Of a stretch of 64,000 nt of DNA, positions 34,056-46,085 are shown in pieces. Position numbers and translations under genes: made by a program. Numbering within the stretch: position 1 is the first letter of the stretch; each line of letters begins with the position of its first letter. This stretch comes from Diphasiastrum complanatum (Eukaryota > Streptophyta > Lycopodiopsida > Lycopodiales > Lycopodiaceae). Location: contig CM055098.1 of the NCBI GenBank assembly GCA_029204225.1, positions 2,107,106 through 2,171,105 on the forward strand. The letters run 5' to 3'. The notes under the pieces are model-generated. The model saw nothing but the letters and a program-made list of their open reading frames with translations. It ran no database searches and was not told where the DNA came from.

Positions 34056-37000
34056 CTAATGATGGAATTCAATCTCTAATCCTAAGATGTAATGAATTTT
34101 TCCAAGATCTTGCATTTTGGATTCTTTTCCAAGTGCAATTTTGGTTTCTTCAACTAGATTGATACAACTTCCTATTAGGATAATATCATCAACATAAATG
34201 AGAAGAAAGACAATATCACTATCATAAAACTTGACATACAAGGAAGGATCATAGTTACTAAGATTGAATCCTAGTGAGACAAGGAAAGTATTAAGTCGAG
34301 ACCATGATCTTGGTGCTTGCTTTAGTCCATAGAGACTTTTGAAGAGCAAACAAACTTTGGTCTTGTCTTGGATGAACCCAAGGGGTTGATCCATATAAAT
34401 TTCTTCTTCTAGATATCCATTTAAAAATGCATTTGAGACATCTAGTTGAAAAATTTGCCATTTGGAAAAACAAGCAATAGAAATGATGATTCGAATTGAT
34501 ACCATCTTTGCAACTAGAGCAAAAGTCTCCTCATAATCAAGTCCATAAACTCGAGCAAAACCCTTTGCACAAAGTCTTGTCTTGTACTTGTTGATTGTGC
34601 CATCTTGATTATATTTGACTCAAAAAACCCATTTGCAACCAATAGTGTGCTTGTTGGATGGAAGATCCACAAGCTCCCATGTCTTGTTGGTAATCAATGC
34701 ATCATATTCCTACTTCATGGCTAGAAACCATTCTTTTGAGTTGAGTGCATCAAATACATCCTTTGGCTCTTCATGTGAAACAAAATATGCATAATTAGTG
34801 GAGTTGAGTTCCACTTGCTTTCCTTTATCTCCATATGTAAGCCTCTTAGGCTCGGATCTTCCTCTTTGTGATCTCCTTGGTGAAAAGATTTGAGGTGACT
34901 CCTCCTCAATTCTCGGCCTCATCTCTCCATGATAATCTTCAAGGGTGATGATAGGAGAATCCTTTTAAGAATCTTTGATCTCGGCCTCATCAAAGATGTA
35001 TTTTGTATTCTCATGGAAAATAATATCTCTACTCTCAATTGTAATTGAGGTAGAGGGAACATAAATTTTGTATGCCTTCTTGTTGGATGAGTATCTAACC
35101 ATGATCCCTTTGACTGAATTTGGATCATCTCTTTTCCTTGTTTTCAAGGGTACATGAACAAAACAAGCACATCCAAAAACTCTAAGGTGATCAACCTTAG
35201 GTTTCTTCTTAAGCAATACTTCATATGGTGATCTTCCTGCAAGTGCATTGTGAGATAATCTATTGCACAAATAATTGGCACAATTAATTGTTTCTCCCCA
35301 ATATTCAATAGGCAAAGAAGCTTCAACTCGAATTGCTTTAGCACATTCACATAGGGATCGATTTTTTCTTTTGGCAACTCCATTTTGAGATGGAGAATAA
35401 GCACAAAAAAACTCTCTCTTAATCCCTTCAACCTCACAATAATCATAGAACTTGTTGGAGATGTATTCACCTCCTCCATCACATCTCAAAGCTTTAACTT
35501 TGAAAGAAAACTGTTTCTCAACATAAGCTTTGAAAACTAGGAAGTGTTCAAACACCATAGCTTTTGAAGAAAGAAGGTACAACCAAGTATATCTTGTAAA
35601 ATCATCAATGAAGGTAACAAAACAAGTTGCACCACCAATACTTTTTGAGGAAGAAAAGTGAACATTCGAGTGAAGTAACTCCAAAGAATGAGAAGTCTTA
35701 ATAGAAGACTTTTGATATGGCTTTCTATGTGATTTTGTAATAGTACAAGCCTCACATGGCTTCACATCTTTGGAAAGCGATCTTGGTAGGCCAATAGCCT
35801 TATCATTCTTGATCATAGAAGCATAGATTTATAGTTAGGATGCCCCAACCTTCTATGCCATAACTCCTCCTTAGACATAAGAGCAATTTCACAAAAGTTT
35901 GCATTCTCATAAGAATTTAGCTTAAAGATGCCACCATATCTAGATCCATTAGCTAGAATCTCATCAATTTTCTTAATAAAGCAAGTATTGGAATTGAATT
36001 TTACATCACAACCACGATCAAGCAACTTTCCAACACTTATCAAGTTCTTTGTAAGCTTAGGAACAAAAAGAACATTGGAAAGTGATAGAACTTCATAAGA
36101 AGCAAGTTTTAATGGAATGTTGCCAATTCCTTCAATAGAACATTCATGATCATTTGCTATATAAATAGATCTTTTAAGTCCTTTATAAGGTACAATAGAG
36201 CCAAAAGACTCCTTTGAACAACACATATGTGATGAGACACCACTATCAATGTACCATGCTCCATCCTTCTTGAAGGGTGTTGAAGAAAAACTTGACACCA
36301 TGAGGGATCCTTCTCCATCACTTGCAATAAAGTCTTATTCTTTCTCATTAGAGAGATTTGCTTGTTTGAGTTGATTTTTCTTTTTGAAGCAATTAGAGGC
36401 ATAGTGCCCCTTATTGCCACAAAAGAAACACTTGACTTTCTTCTTCTTGGTCTTGGAAGTAGAAGGATGAGTTGAGTCATCCTCTTCACCATCTTTGTCT
36501 TTGTCCTTGGCTTTTTCTTTGTTGAAAGCTTGAGAAAACTCATTCTTGCTCCTCCCTTTATGCTTGTCCTTGACAAAGAGAGCTTTGTCACTCCCAATAT
36601 GCTCGAGTTTGAAGACTAGGAAGTGTTCAAATACCATAGCTTTTGAAGAAAGTAGGTACAACCAAGTATATCCTGTAAAATCATCAATGAAGGTAACAAA
36701 ACAAGTTGCACCACCAATACTTTTTGAGGGTGAACATCCAAGTGAATTAATTTCAAAGGATGAGAAGTCTTAATAGAAGACTTTTGATATGGCTTTCTAT
36801 GTGATTTTGCAATAGCACAAGTCTCACAAGGCTTGATATCCTTGGAAAGTGATGTTGGAAGTCCAATAGCCTTATCATTCTTGATCATAGAAAGCATAGG
36901 CTTATAGTTAGGATGCCCCAACCTTCTATGCCATAACTCTTCCTTAGACATAAGAGCAATTTCACAAAAGTTTGCATTTTCATAAGAATTTAACTTGAAA

Positions 37001-38276
37001 ATTCCACCATATTTAGATCCATTAGCTAGGATCTCATTTTCTTGATAAAGCAAGTATTAAAATTGAATTTTACATCACAACCACAATCAAGCAATTTTCC
37101 AACAATTATGAAGTTCTTTGTAAGCTTAGGAACAAAAAGAACATTGGAAAGTGATAGAACTTTAGAAGAAGCAAGTTTTAATGAAATGTTGCCAATTCGT
37201 TCAATACAGCATTCATGATCATTTGCAGTATAAATAGATCTTTTAAGTCCTTTATAAGGTACAATAGAGTCAAAAGACTCCTTTGAACAACACATATGTG
37301 AAGAGGCTCCACTATCGATGTACCAAGCTCCATCTTTCTTGAATTCAGGGTGTTGAAGAAAAGCTTGACACCATGAGTGATCCTTCTCCATCACTTGCAA
37401 TAAAGTCTTCTTCTTTCTCATTAGAGAGATTTGCTTGTTTGAGTTGATTTTTCTTTTTGAAGCAATTAGAGACATAGTGTCCCTTCTTGCCACAAAAGAA
37501 ACACTTGACTTTCTTCTTCTTGGTCTTGGAAGTAGAAGGATGAGTTGAGTCATCCTCTTCACCATCTTTGTCTTTGTCCTTGGCTTTTTCTTTGTTGAAA
37601 GCTTGAGAAAACTCATTCTTGCTCCTCCCTTTATGCTTGTCCTTGACAAAGAGAGCTTTGTCACTCCCAATATGCTCGAGTTTGTTTATCCTTGAAAGTT
37701 TGTAACTTCGCCTTGTTTCTTCAGAGATGAGAATTCCTTGAAGAGTCTCCAAATTGGGCAACTCCTCCTTTATGGCAAAGGATTGAACAAGATTATCATA
37801 GTCTTTTTTTAAGCCATTAAGAAGGACTTGTACTAGCTCATCTTGATTGATTGTGACACCAACACAAGCAAGCTCCCTATGAAGATCTTTTACCCTTAGG
37901 ACATAATTTGATGCACTCTCCTCACTTCTTTGAAATTTTTGAAATATCTAATTTCTAAGAGTGAGTATTCTAGAAGTGTTCTTAGCTTCATAGACTGACT
38001 TAAGTGCATCCCAAGCTTCTTTAGTAGTGGTGCAAGGTCCTACTTCTCTTAGAATCTCATTAGGACATTCATTTCAATGAAGTGTAGAGAAATTCTAGCT
38101 CTCTTCCTATACTTTGGTATTTCAAGCTGTGCTTGAGGCTCCTCCTCAATACCAAGTACTATGTCCATAACATCTTGGAGTATAAGAACTGACTCCATCC
38201 TAACGTTCCATATTGAATAATTGGAGGTACTTAGTCTTTCACTTGGTTCTAAGAGATATCCTCCTACAGGTGCCAT
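34056..38276 (-). pseudogene. Ty1/copia gag-protease-integrase-RT, with internal duplication
   Basis: Gag starts at an ATG at 38276 (MAPVGGYLLEPSERL) and includes a CCHC knuckle (CFFCGKKGHYVSNCF, near 37500). Protease follows (WYIDSGASSHMC, near 37310), then pre-integrase (ELWHRRLGHPN). Integrase core (35816-34965) has RCDGGGEYIS. The first catalytic Asp is Asn in LLHSNVHF, and the Glu of N-G-x-A-E-R-K-N is Lys (NGVAKRKNRS), so integrase is dead. RT (34600-34056) has [12 protein letters not shown] and YVDDIILIG and ends abruptly at the 26-bp hairpin; RNase H and 3' LTR are absent. Frameshifts occur in gag and the hinge. A 1.07-kb block is duplicated (see 35533-37685). The 5' untranslated region matches that of the element at 59146-62495. 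Confidence 0.9.
35533..37685 (-). repeat. Direct tandem duplication inside copia, two units of about 1.07 kb
   Basis: Unit 1 is about 35533-36604 and unit 2 about 36605-37685. Each spans the late gag, zinc knuckle, protease, pre-integrase and start of the integrase core. At the junction the integrase sequence FEHFLVFK runs straight into gag LEHIGSDKALF in frame. The copies differ at scattered bases and by a small deletion in the integrase start of unit 2, so the event is not recent. Confidence 0.9.
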
Positions 38277-38749
38277 ATTGTGAAGACTTCTTGTTATTGG
38301 ACAATTATATGTTTGAGCTTGTTCCAAACAGTCTTGATGTTGCTACTCTCTTTCACTATAGGAATTTTCAAGGGTGTGCTATCAATCCTATGTGAAAAAC
38401 TTGCAACTGTATTTGAGATAGATCTCAAATATTCAACAAAACAAAATAATGTACATCAGTCTCTCAAAATGGATTGAGGAGTATAGACAAGTTTTGATTC
38501 TACTTTTGGCACATGTTAGATGCTACAAAACTAATGATTTAAAGAAGGCTAAAAAGTGTTCAATTACTCCAAACTTTGTCTTGATCTTCAGTATCTTGTG
38601 TTGAATACTCAAAACAATGGATTATGAATCAAGCAAAATTGGATCAAATCAAAAAGTGGTCACGGTAGGTGCCTTAGATTAAGGTACTAGTGTCTTTGGT
38701 TAAAGGCAGGTAGGTGTCTTTGCCTTGGATGGAGGTATGGAACCTAGAG
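38277..38749. other. Copia 5' untranslated region and flank
   Basis: Bases 38277-38450 are alike, on the minus strand, to 62496-62660 (shared CTATAGTGAAAGAGAG and TTTGAGAT-GATCTCAAATA). I see no PBS here. The rest is unassigned. Confidence 0.5.
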
Positions 38750-39554
38750 AGGTGTTAGAAAGTCATTGGATGACTATTTTTCTAAACCTTGGGCCTCAAC
38801 CTTGAACCATATCACTTTATTGGTCTAGGACCAAAGTATACTTGCACAACTTGGGCAATGGGACCTAGTAAGAGGGCGCCCTTCTAAAGTGTCCATTGAG
38901 TTCCCAACTCCCACAAGAAAGACATTCAAAGAGTCATAGGTTATGGAAGGAGTCTCTTGACATTCCATAAGCCTATGGAGGCTCTTGGAGATTCTTTAAC
39001 TCGCCTAGGCTTCTCTCTCTCTCATTGGATGTGCATGGAACTCCATAGTGCATTGGAGGGGTCCATGGGCATCTATATGAGGGTAGTAGGGTGCCCATTT
39101 GGAGGGGGAGATCTCTCTTGTTTCCTTGACTTATGCTCTAGTGTTGCTACTAGTGTGTAGAGTGCTTTCTTGTGGTAGTATGTTTGAGGTCTGGATCTTG
39201 CTTATGGTATGGGACATAAGTAGGGTTTGGATCTTGAGTATGCTATGGAGTGTTGTGGTATGTTTGTAATTTGTTTATGGTTAGCAAGGGGGTGCTAGAT
39301 AGGTCTTGCTTGGAGCTTGGATCTAGTTATGGTTGGGTGGTGAATACTTGAGGCCAGCTTGTTATCTATTTTTGTGTTTAAAGAGTAGGGACACAGGTGG
39401 AGGAGAGATCCTTGGAGGCTTGCAGATCCTTACTTGCAGGTGAAGGCATCCTAGCTTGGAGTTGGGGAGCATCTTGAAGCTTGCAGGTTGCTTGGAGGAC
39501 ATTTGGAGGCTCTACCTTGGATTTGGAGGACTTCCTCACCTCTACTTGTAAAAG
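38750..39554 (+). repeat. Copia-type 5' LTR candidate
   Basis: This is inferred only from the primer-binding site that follows at 39555. It has GGAGGCTTG-like repeats and CT-rich blocks. TGTTAGAAAG near 38752 is a possible start. No second copy is in the window, so the left boundary is uncertain. Confidence 0.4.
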
Positions 39555-39566
39555 TGGTATCAGAGC
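39555..39566 (+). promoter_or_regulatory. Primer-binding site, initiator tRNA-Met type
   Basis: TGGTATCAGAGC, complementary to the 3' end of plant initiator tRNA-Met. It is the standard minus-strand primer site of copia elements. Confidence 0.9.
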
Positions 39567-40512
39567 TAGAAAAAGGATGGTAACCTTTCTAACCTTCTTC
39601 AAGTTCTATTAAGATTACCAACTAAATTTGTTTGAGAAAGATTATAGGTTTTTCTAGTTGTAGGAAGTTGTAGTTGAAGTACCCAATAAATCTAGTTCTT
39701 TTTGGAAGAGAGTAGTGATGCTTATAGAATTGTTTAGGGGCTGATTTTTTATCATGTTAGAGAAGTTTTAAAGTGGGCTTTGGGTTTTTAAAAGTTCGGA
39801 AAAAAGATTTGTGGGATGGGTAGAGGAAGTCTTCCTCTACATACACAAACTTTTTTTTGGCAAAAAGATTGATTCTAGCTATGTGTTTTGATCAAAACTA
39901 GTGTTTTTTTTTGCATAAATGAAGTGTTTGAAGTTCTGATTTTCATTTTGGAGTTCTATTTTTCAGACCTGTAAATCTGAAAATCAGATCTGAAAAGTGA
40001 AGTATTCATTCAAACTTCAATAGTTACACCTTTCTATCTCCTAGTTCCATGAAGATGGCAATGTAGGAAGGAAATGGTAGTGTAACTTTGTGCATAAAGC
40101 AAGTTTTGAAATTCCATTTTTTGGCATTTTGAAGTTCTAGTTTTTAGACCTGTAAATCTAAAAATTGAAGTTTTCATAAAGCTTCATTAGTTATCCATTT
40201 CTAGACACTAGTTTCTTGGTTTTGGAAATCTAGAATAGTGAGAAATGTGAAAACTTTTGTTGCCTTTGAAATGACAAATGGAATTGGGATGGGAATGGGA
40301 ACTTTATGTAAACATTAGCTTGGATTAGTTAATTAAAGTTTACATAAAGATTTGGTTTTCATTTTTGCTTTTGATTAAGGCAAATGTACCTTGTTGTTGT
40401 TTTTCTCTTAAGCTTGGATTAAGCTTGCAAATAGTAGGCTTGGATTGAGCTTACAAACAGTAAAATTGAACGAATAGAAGTAAATGCTTTTTATTTGCAT
40501 TGGATGTAACAA
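39567..40512 (+). other. Retrotransposon leader, non-coding
   Basis: No ORF. A stretch GAAGTTCT…TTTTT-AGACCTGTAAATCT-AAAAT occurs twice (about 39930-39990 and 40125-40175) and can fold into a hairpin around ACCTGTAAATCTGA. The leader is cut by a gypsy pol piece at about 40513. Confidence 0.5.
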
Positions 40513-40559
40513 TTGAAGCATTTCTATCATTCTAATTTGAGCACTTGTTGTTGTATTTG

Positions 40560-41440
40560 CATAATCATTGGCGATCCTAATCAGACTTTTGTGGTTAGGA
40601 CCAATGCCAGTGATTATGTTATTGGAGCTGTTTTGATGCAGGATGGACATCCTGTGGCTTATGAAAGCAAGAAACTCAATCTTGCTCAATCTAGGTATTG
40701 TACCTATGAGAAGAAACTGTTTGCAATTGTTCATTCCTTGAAAATTTGGCGACATTATTTGTATGGAGCCAGATTTGAAGTTTTAACGGATCATCAGACT
40801 CTTTGATATTTTTGTGATGCTACAGATTTAAAGGGGAGGCAAGCTAGATGGGCACAGCTGATGCAAATCTTTGACTTTTCTATACGTTATTGTAAAGGAA
40901 GTCAAAATACTCTAGCGGATGCTTTGAGTCGGTTACCGGTTATTAATCAGTTGTGCTTTACTGTTATAGAACTGGAGTTATTTCAATATCTTCAAGGACT
41001 ATATGAGTCTGATCCTTGTTTTGAAAAGTATTGGCAACAAGTACTTTCGGGGGTCGATTCAGGTTTGCAAGATTCCTCGAATCAGGGAAAGACTGAAACG
41101 GATTTCCTAATTCGAAACAGGATTTTGTTTTGTAAAGGAAAGGTTTGTGTAGCGGAGAATGACACTGTAAGGGCCCAAATCTTGCATGAGTGTCATGATA
41201 GTCCATGCGCAGAACATTCGGGTATACAAAGAACACTTGACTTAGTTCGAAGGAAATTTTGGTGGCCTATGATGAAAAGTCAGGTAGAGGCCTATGTACT
41301 TAAATGTACTAAGTGCCAATTAAATAAAGCGGAGAGGCTAAAAGCTAGTGGCCTATTACATCCTTTAGATATTCCTACCGGAAATTGGGAAAGTATATCT
41401 ATGGAATTTGTGGTCGGACTTCCACGTACAGGGCCATAAA
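40560..41440 (+). pseudogene. Ty3/gypsy RNase H and integrase zinc finger, chromovirus-like
   Basis: The frame reads VVRTNASDYVIGAVLMQDGH, where the first RNase H Asp (T-D-A-S) is Asn. It then has LTDHQTL and a stop at 40804, then FDFSIRYCKGSQNTLADALSR. The integrase HHCC zinc finger follows (H…H in HECHDSPCAEHSG, C…C in CTKCQLNK), then the core start NWESISMEFVVGLP. It ends at about 41440 at the junction with a minus-strand copia element. The sequence type differs from the Tat-like elements nearby. RT upstream and most of the integrase core are missing. Confidence 0.88.
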
Positions 41441-41449
41441 ACTTTCTTT

Positions 41450-43913
41450 GTTGTGGGTGTAAGAGATTTGTACTCAGCTTCACAGGATGATAAGGATATA
41501 ATTGCTTGCTTCTTTGATAGCCAAGAAACTAAATTCCCTCCAAGAAAAATTGTGTAAGCACTTGTGGATTTTCTATCCAACCAGTCTCCAGCAAAATCTG
41601 AGTCTGAAAAAGCAACCAAAGTTAGATCTTCTCCTTTGTAAATCAATCCAAAGTCTAAGGTAGAAGATACATATCTCAAGATTCTTTTAGCCAACTTCCA
41701 ATGATATATCTTTGGATCCTACACGTGTCAACGCTTAGTTTATGCACACCAAAGCTTAGATCAGGCCTTGTCAAGGTTAACCATATAAGTGAGCCAATAA
41801 GACTCCTATAAAGAGTGATGTCCTCGAAAGATCTTTCATCATCTTTCATAGGAACTTTTACAACGTCCTCTGTTGGTGTATCTATGCCTTTATAGTTTCC
41901 CATTTGGAATTTCTTAAGCATGGAAAGTGAATATCTACTTTGACTTATGAAAGCATGATATTTCCAAAAGTCAATTTCTAGGCCTAAAATGTAGTGAAGA
42001 ACTCCTAGGTCTTGCATCTTAAATTCACTACTAAGTGCATGTTTAATTTCTTCAACTAGCTCCTCATTATTTTCACTAAGAATGATATCATCTACATATA
42101 TGAGAAGAATAGCTACAAAGTTATTTACAAACTTAATGTACAGTGAAGGGTCATATTCACTAAGATGAGATCTGAGTGATATGAGAAAGGAGAGCCTTGC
42201 ATACCAAGACCTTGGTGCTTGTTTTAGTCCATAGAGACTTTTGAACAAAAGACAAACTTTTGATTCCTCACCAACTTTCACAAATCCAGGTGGTTGTTCC
42301 ATGTAGATCTCCTCCTCAAGGTAATGATTGAGAAAGGCATTAGAAACATCGAGTTGAAACATCCTCCAATTGTGATAACATGCAAGAGAAATGAAAAATT
42401 CTTATAGTTACCATTTTTGCAATAGGTGCAAAAGTGTCTTCATAGTCAAGACCTTTGATTTGAGAGTAACCTTTGACACAAAGTCTTGCTTTGAATTTGT
42501 TGATGGATCCATCATTGTTGTACTTGATCTTGAATACCCACTTACATCCAATGACATGCATGTTGTTTGGTGGCTCCACAAGCTCCCACCGTGTTGTTTG
42601 ACATCAAGGCTTCAAACTCAAGGGTCATTGCTTCATCCCATTTCTTGGATTGAAGTGCTTCTTGGAAATCTTTAGGCTCTTCATCTGATATGAAGAATGC
42701 ATGATAGGAAGTTTCACCTTCCTTTCTTGGTTCGCATCTTTCTCTTGTGGATCTTTTTGGTATAGGTGCTTGGAGTTGCTCATCCTCAAGCCTCGGCCTC
42801 ACCACTTCTTGAATAGCATCAAGATTGATGATTGTAGATCTTGCATGAGACTCGTTGATCTTTGCTTCATCCAGGTTAAATTTTTGATCTTCATGAAATA
42901 TCACATCTCTACTTACAACATTCTTGTCAGTAGAGGGAAGATAAACTTTATATGCTTTCTTAGAAGATGCATATCCAACAAAAATTCCTTTAATAGCACT
43001 AGGATCATCCTTTTTCCTAGTCTCTAAAGGTACATGCACATAGCATAAACAACCAAAGATCCTAAGATGATTTACCTTAGGCTTTTTCTTATATAACATC
43101 TCAAATGGTGTTCTTCCTTCTATTGCAAGATTAGGAAGTTTATTACAAAGATAATTTGCACATGCAACTGCTTCTCCCCAATATTCTTTAGGTAGAGATG
43201 CTTCTAGCCTAATGGCTTTTGCACATTCACACAAAGTTCTATTCTTTCTTTCAGCAAGTCCATTTTGCTGAGGAGTATAAGAACAAGAAAATTCTCTTTG
43301 AATTCCCTCTTTCTCACAAAAGTCTTTAAACTTATTAGAGGTATATTCACCTCCACTATCACTTCTCAAAGGTTTTAAGTTGAAAGAAACTGTTTTTCTA
43401 CATAAGCTTTGAAAGTAAGAAAAACATCATAAACCATGGTTTTAGAAGATAACGTGTAGATCCAAGAATATCTTGTATAATCATCTACAAAATAAACAAA
43501 GCAATTTGCTCCTCCTTTGCTTTTGGTTGAAGAGAAATGACCATCAGAGTGCACAAGTTCAAATGGATGTTGTGTTTTGATGCTTGATCTTGGATAAGGT
43601 CTTCTATGTGATTTTGCCAAAACACAAGCTTCACAAGGTTGAAGCTCCTTTGACAGTGTCTTTGGTAGTCCAACAGCTTTTCCTTCTTTGACCATAGATT
43701 GCATGGCTTTGAAATTGGGATGTCCCAATCTCTTATGCCACAGATCCTCCTGATGAACCTTGGTCTCAAAAGCAATATCTGAGATATTAGCACTCTCCTT
43801 AGAATCTAGTTTGTACAAATTTCCAATCCTAGATCCTCTAGCAACCACTTCATTTTCTCTTGATATTATACATTTGTCAACAAAAATTTGACATCCAATC
43901 CACTATCAAAAAA
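41450..43913 (-). pseudogene. Ty1/copia pol with gag and protease deleted
   Basis: Minus-strand order: pre-integrase (43848-43375, DLWHKRLGHPN), integrase core (43369-42700, SDSGGEYTSN, NGLAERKNRTLCE), RT (42579-41676, [34 protein letters not shown]) and RNase H to about 41450 (FSDSDFAGDW, SSCEAEYKS). Active-site residues of integrase and RT are preserved. Frameshifts occur at 43375, 42550, 42350 and 41690. The upstream side joins 5' untranslated sequence directly to the end of the protease region (CIISRENEVVARGSR) at about 43910, so gag and most of protease were lost in one deletion. A PBS and LTR follow at 44185-44830. Confidence 0.92.
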
Positions 43914-44184
43914 TTGTTGGAATTAGATTCACTATAGAAAATGCTTGATTTTGCACCAAAAATCTCTCAAATTGTGAGTCAAATTGTACAAATTTTTGAA
44001 TTTTCTCAGCCAAAACTGGAGCTGTACGGCCTCACACATGTGAAAAGAGTTCCTACAGCCCACAACAAGTTCTGGTCAGACAATATCTATCAAATCCAAC
44101 TCGCTGCCCAAAATTTGACTAGTTTCCAAAAAATTGCTAATTTTGGCTTTGATTTGATTAACCCTATCAAACCTCTTGTACTAG
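43914..44184 (-). other. Copia 5' untranslated leader
   Basis: Non-coding sequence between PBS and the deletion breakpoint. It contains the common CACATGTG box near 44034. Confidence 0.6.
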
Positions 44185-44196
44185 GCTCTGATACCA
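44185..44196 (-). promoter_or_regulatory. Primer-binding site, initiator tRNA-Met type
   Basis: The minus strand reads TGGTATCAGAGC, directly after the LTR end TTTTGCACA. Confidence 0.92.
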
Positions 44197-44830
44197 TGTG
44201 CAAAAAGTACAAAAAGGACCAAGAGTGGATCCTAATCTGATCCTCAAGAGGGATTGGTTGTCAGATTACTTGATCTATCAATCTACTTCAGATTAAGATC
44301 AATCTAGATCAATTCTAGACACAAAATCCTACAATCAAAACAAATGTAGACAAATGGAGAGAATCACTCAAAATTGCTTCCAAAACCAAGATTGGTGTCT
44401 CACAATGATTATGGCCAAATGTGGCTCTATATATACAATAAGTGGGAGCTCATGGTACTTATCATCCCTCTAATCCCACATGTGTGAAGGTGCTTTGTCA
44501 TATGATGATTCATCATGCAAAATTGACACTTGGACAAAACCTTCTATTTTGAGCACTTTTGGTCCATTTTCCTTCTATATGGAGATCTACTTGGAAATCT
44601 TCTAGAAATCAAAATTCGCCTACTTCAGCTTATTCCACACGTGTGAGCTGTCCTCTACACATGGTATATGACACCTAACCAAAATATTTGACTCATGCAA
44701 TCAATAGATTGATGCCATGTGTCATATATCTAGAAAACTAATTTTTGGCCATTTTAGCCACTAGAACTTGAATTAAATTATATGTACAACATATATGATT
44801 ATGGTACATGACAAGTACACTAGTTTCACA
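44197..44830 (-). repeat. Copia 5' LTR, family 3 (copy A, 634 bp)
   Basis: On the minus strand it begins TGTGAAACTAG at 44830 and ends TTTTGCACA at 44197, next to the PBS. It matches 56014-56763 closely. It carries TATATATAGAGCC (near 44432-44446, minus) as TATA box and CACACGTGTG at 44636-44645. Confidence 0.85.
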
Positions 44831-46085
44831 GCTTCATTATATGGAAGAAAGTCTCAAGGATCGATCCACCCAAGGCACCTGCGAATAAGAAGAATCAGTT
44901 GAAGCAGCGCTACAACCAGGTGATCCGATGGAGTGATCTACCCGAAGAGACAATAGCTACAGTGGATGTCGATATTTGAAACCACGAGGCGAATGTCACA
45001 GCAGTTTCGATGAAAGACAACAAGGACGAATCCACCAAAATGACAAAAAAGAGCAAAAAGAAAGTGTTGGATTCCTTGAAGTCAATCAAGATGGACTCAG
45101 ATACAGCGTCATCTTCTACACATGTGACAAAAAACCAAAAAATGACTAGTTGAGCTAAGATCAAAATGTTGACAGAGGAATCTCAATGAGCGCCAGTTCA
45201 CGAGATGCCTGAGACTTTCAAGAATTATACCTTGGACGGTGTGGTAATCATGATGTCGCAAGCCCAAAGAGAACCTGATCAAAGTCAGACACCAGCGGAA
45301 CAAGTCTTTGAGGGACCTGCGCGAACACAGCCGATGAACCTTGCCGAGCCAGGTGAAGAAAAAAAGATAGTACATGTGGGAGAGCAGTTAACACCCACCC
45401 AGTTCAAGAGACTACGATCATTGTTTGTGGAGTATAAAGACTATTTTGCCTGGAGTTATAGTGATCTTAAGGGCATTCCACCAACAGTAGTCCAACACAC
45501 CATACCCTTGGTGGATGGAGCAGTCCCCAAGGTAAGCTGTTACTATAGCTGATCAAGCAGGAGTTGCAGAAGCTGATGGATGCATATTTCATCTATGAAA
45601 TCGAGCACATGGAATGGGTATCGCCGATGTTTGTAGTACCCAAGAAGAATGGCAAAATGCGAATTTGTGTGAATCTGAAGGCGCTAAATGCAGTCACCAA
45701 AAAGGACCATTTTCCTTTACCATTTACGAAAAGTGTCCTCGACAGAGTAGATGACGCCGAAGCCTACAGTTTTCTAGACGACTTCAATGGCTACAACCAG
45801 GTGAAGATAGCCCCCCAAGACCAACACAAGACAACATTTGCCACAGAATGGGGAACCTATGCCCATAAAGTGACGCCATTCGGACTTTGCAATGCCCCAA
45901 ACACCTTCCAACAAGTCATGCAGACGGCATTCAAGGATTATTTGCAAAAAATTTTGGAAATTTTCTTGGACGATCTGTGCGTGCATGGACTAGACTCAGA
46001 ACACTTATCCAATTTGGAGAAAGTGTAACAAAAATGCCGCGACTACCGAATCTTCCTGAATCCAAAAAAAATGTCAATTCTGGGT
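44831..46085 (+). pseudogene. Ty3/gypsy (Tat-like) pre-RT region and reverse transcriptase
   Basis: The frame from 45205 carries the pre-RT region typical of Tat-type plant gypsy elements (MNLAEPGE, DYFAWSYSDLKGIPP, VVQHTIPLVDGAVPK). After a break at 45552 the RT follows with VSPMFVVPKKNGKMRICV, FLDDFNGYNQVKIAPQD, ATEWGTYAHKVTPFGL and EIFLDDLCVHG. The box is FLDD, as also in the copy at 1-430, where YxDD is usual. It ends near LNPKK at 46070, so thumb, RNase H and integrase are gone. Upstream 44850-45200 is a frame-broken end of the protease region. It is bordered by a copia LTR on the left. Confidence 0.9.
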
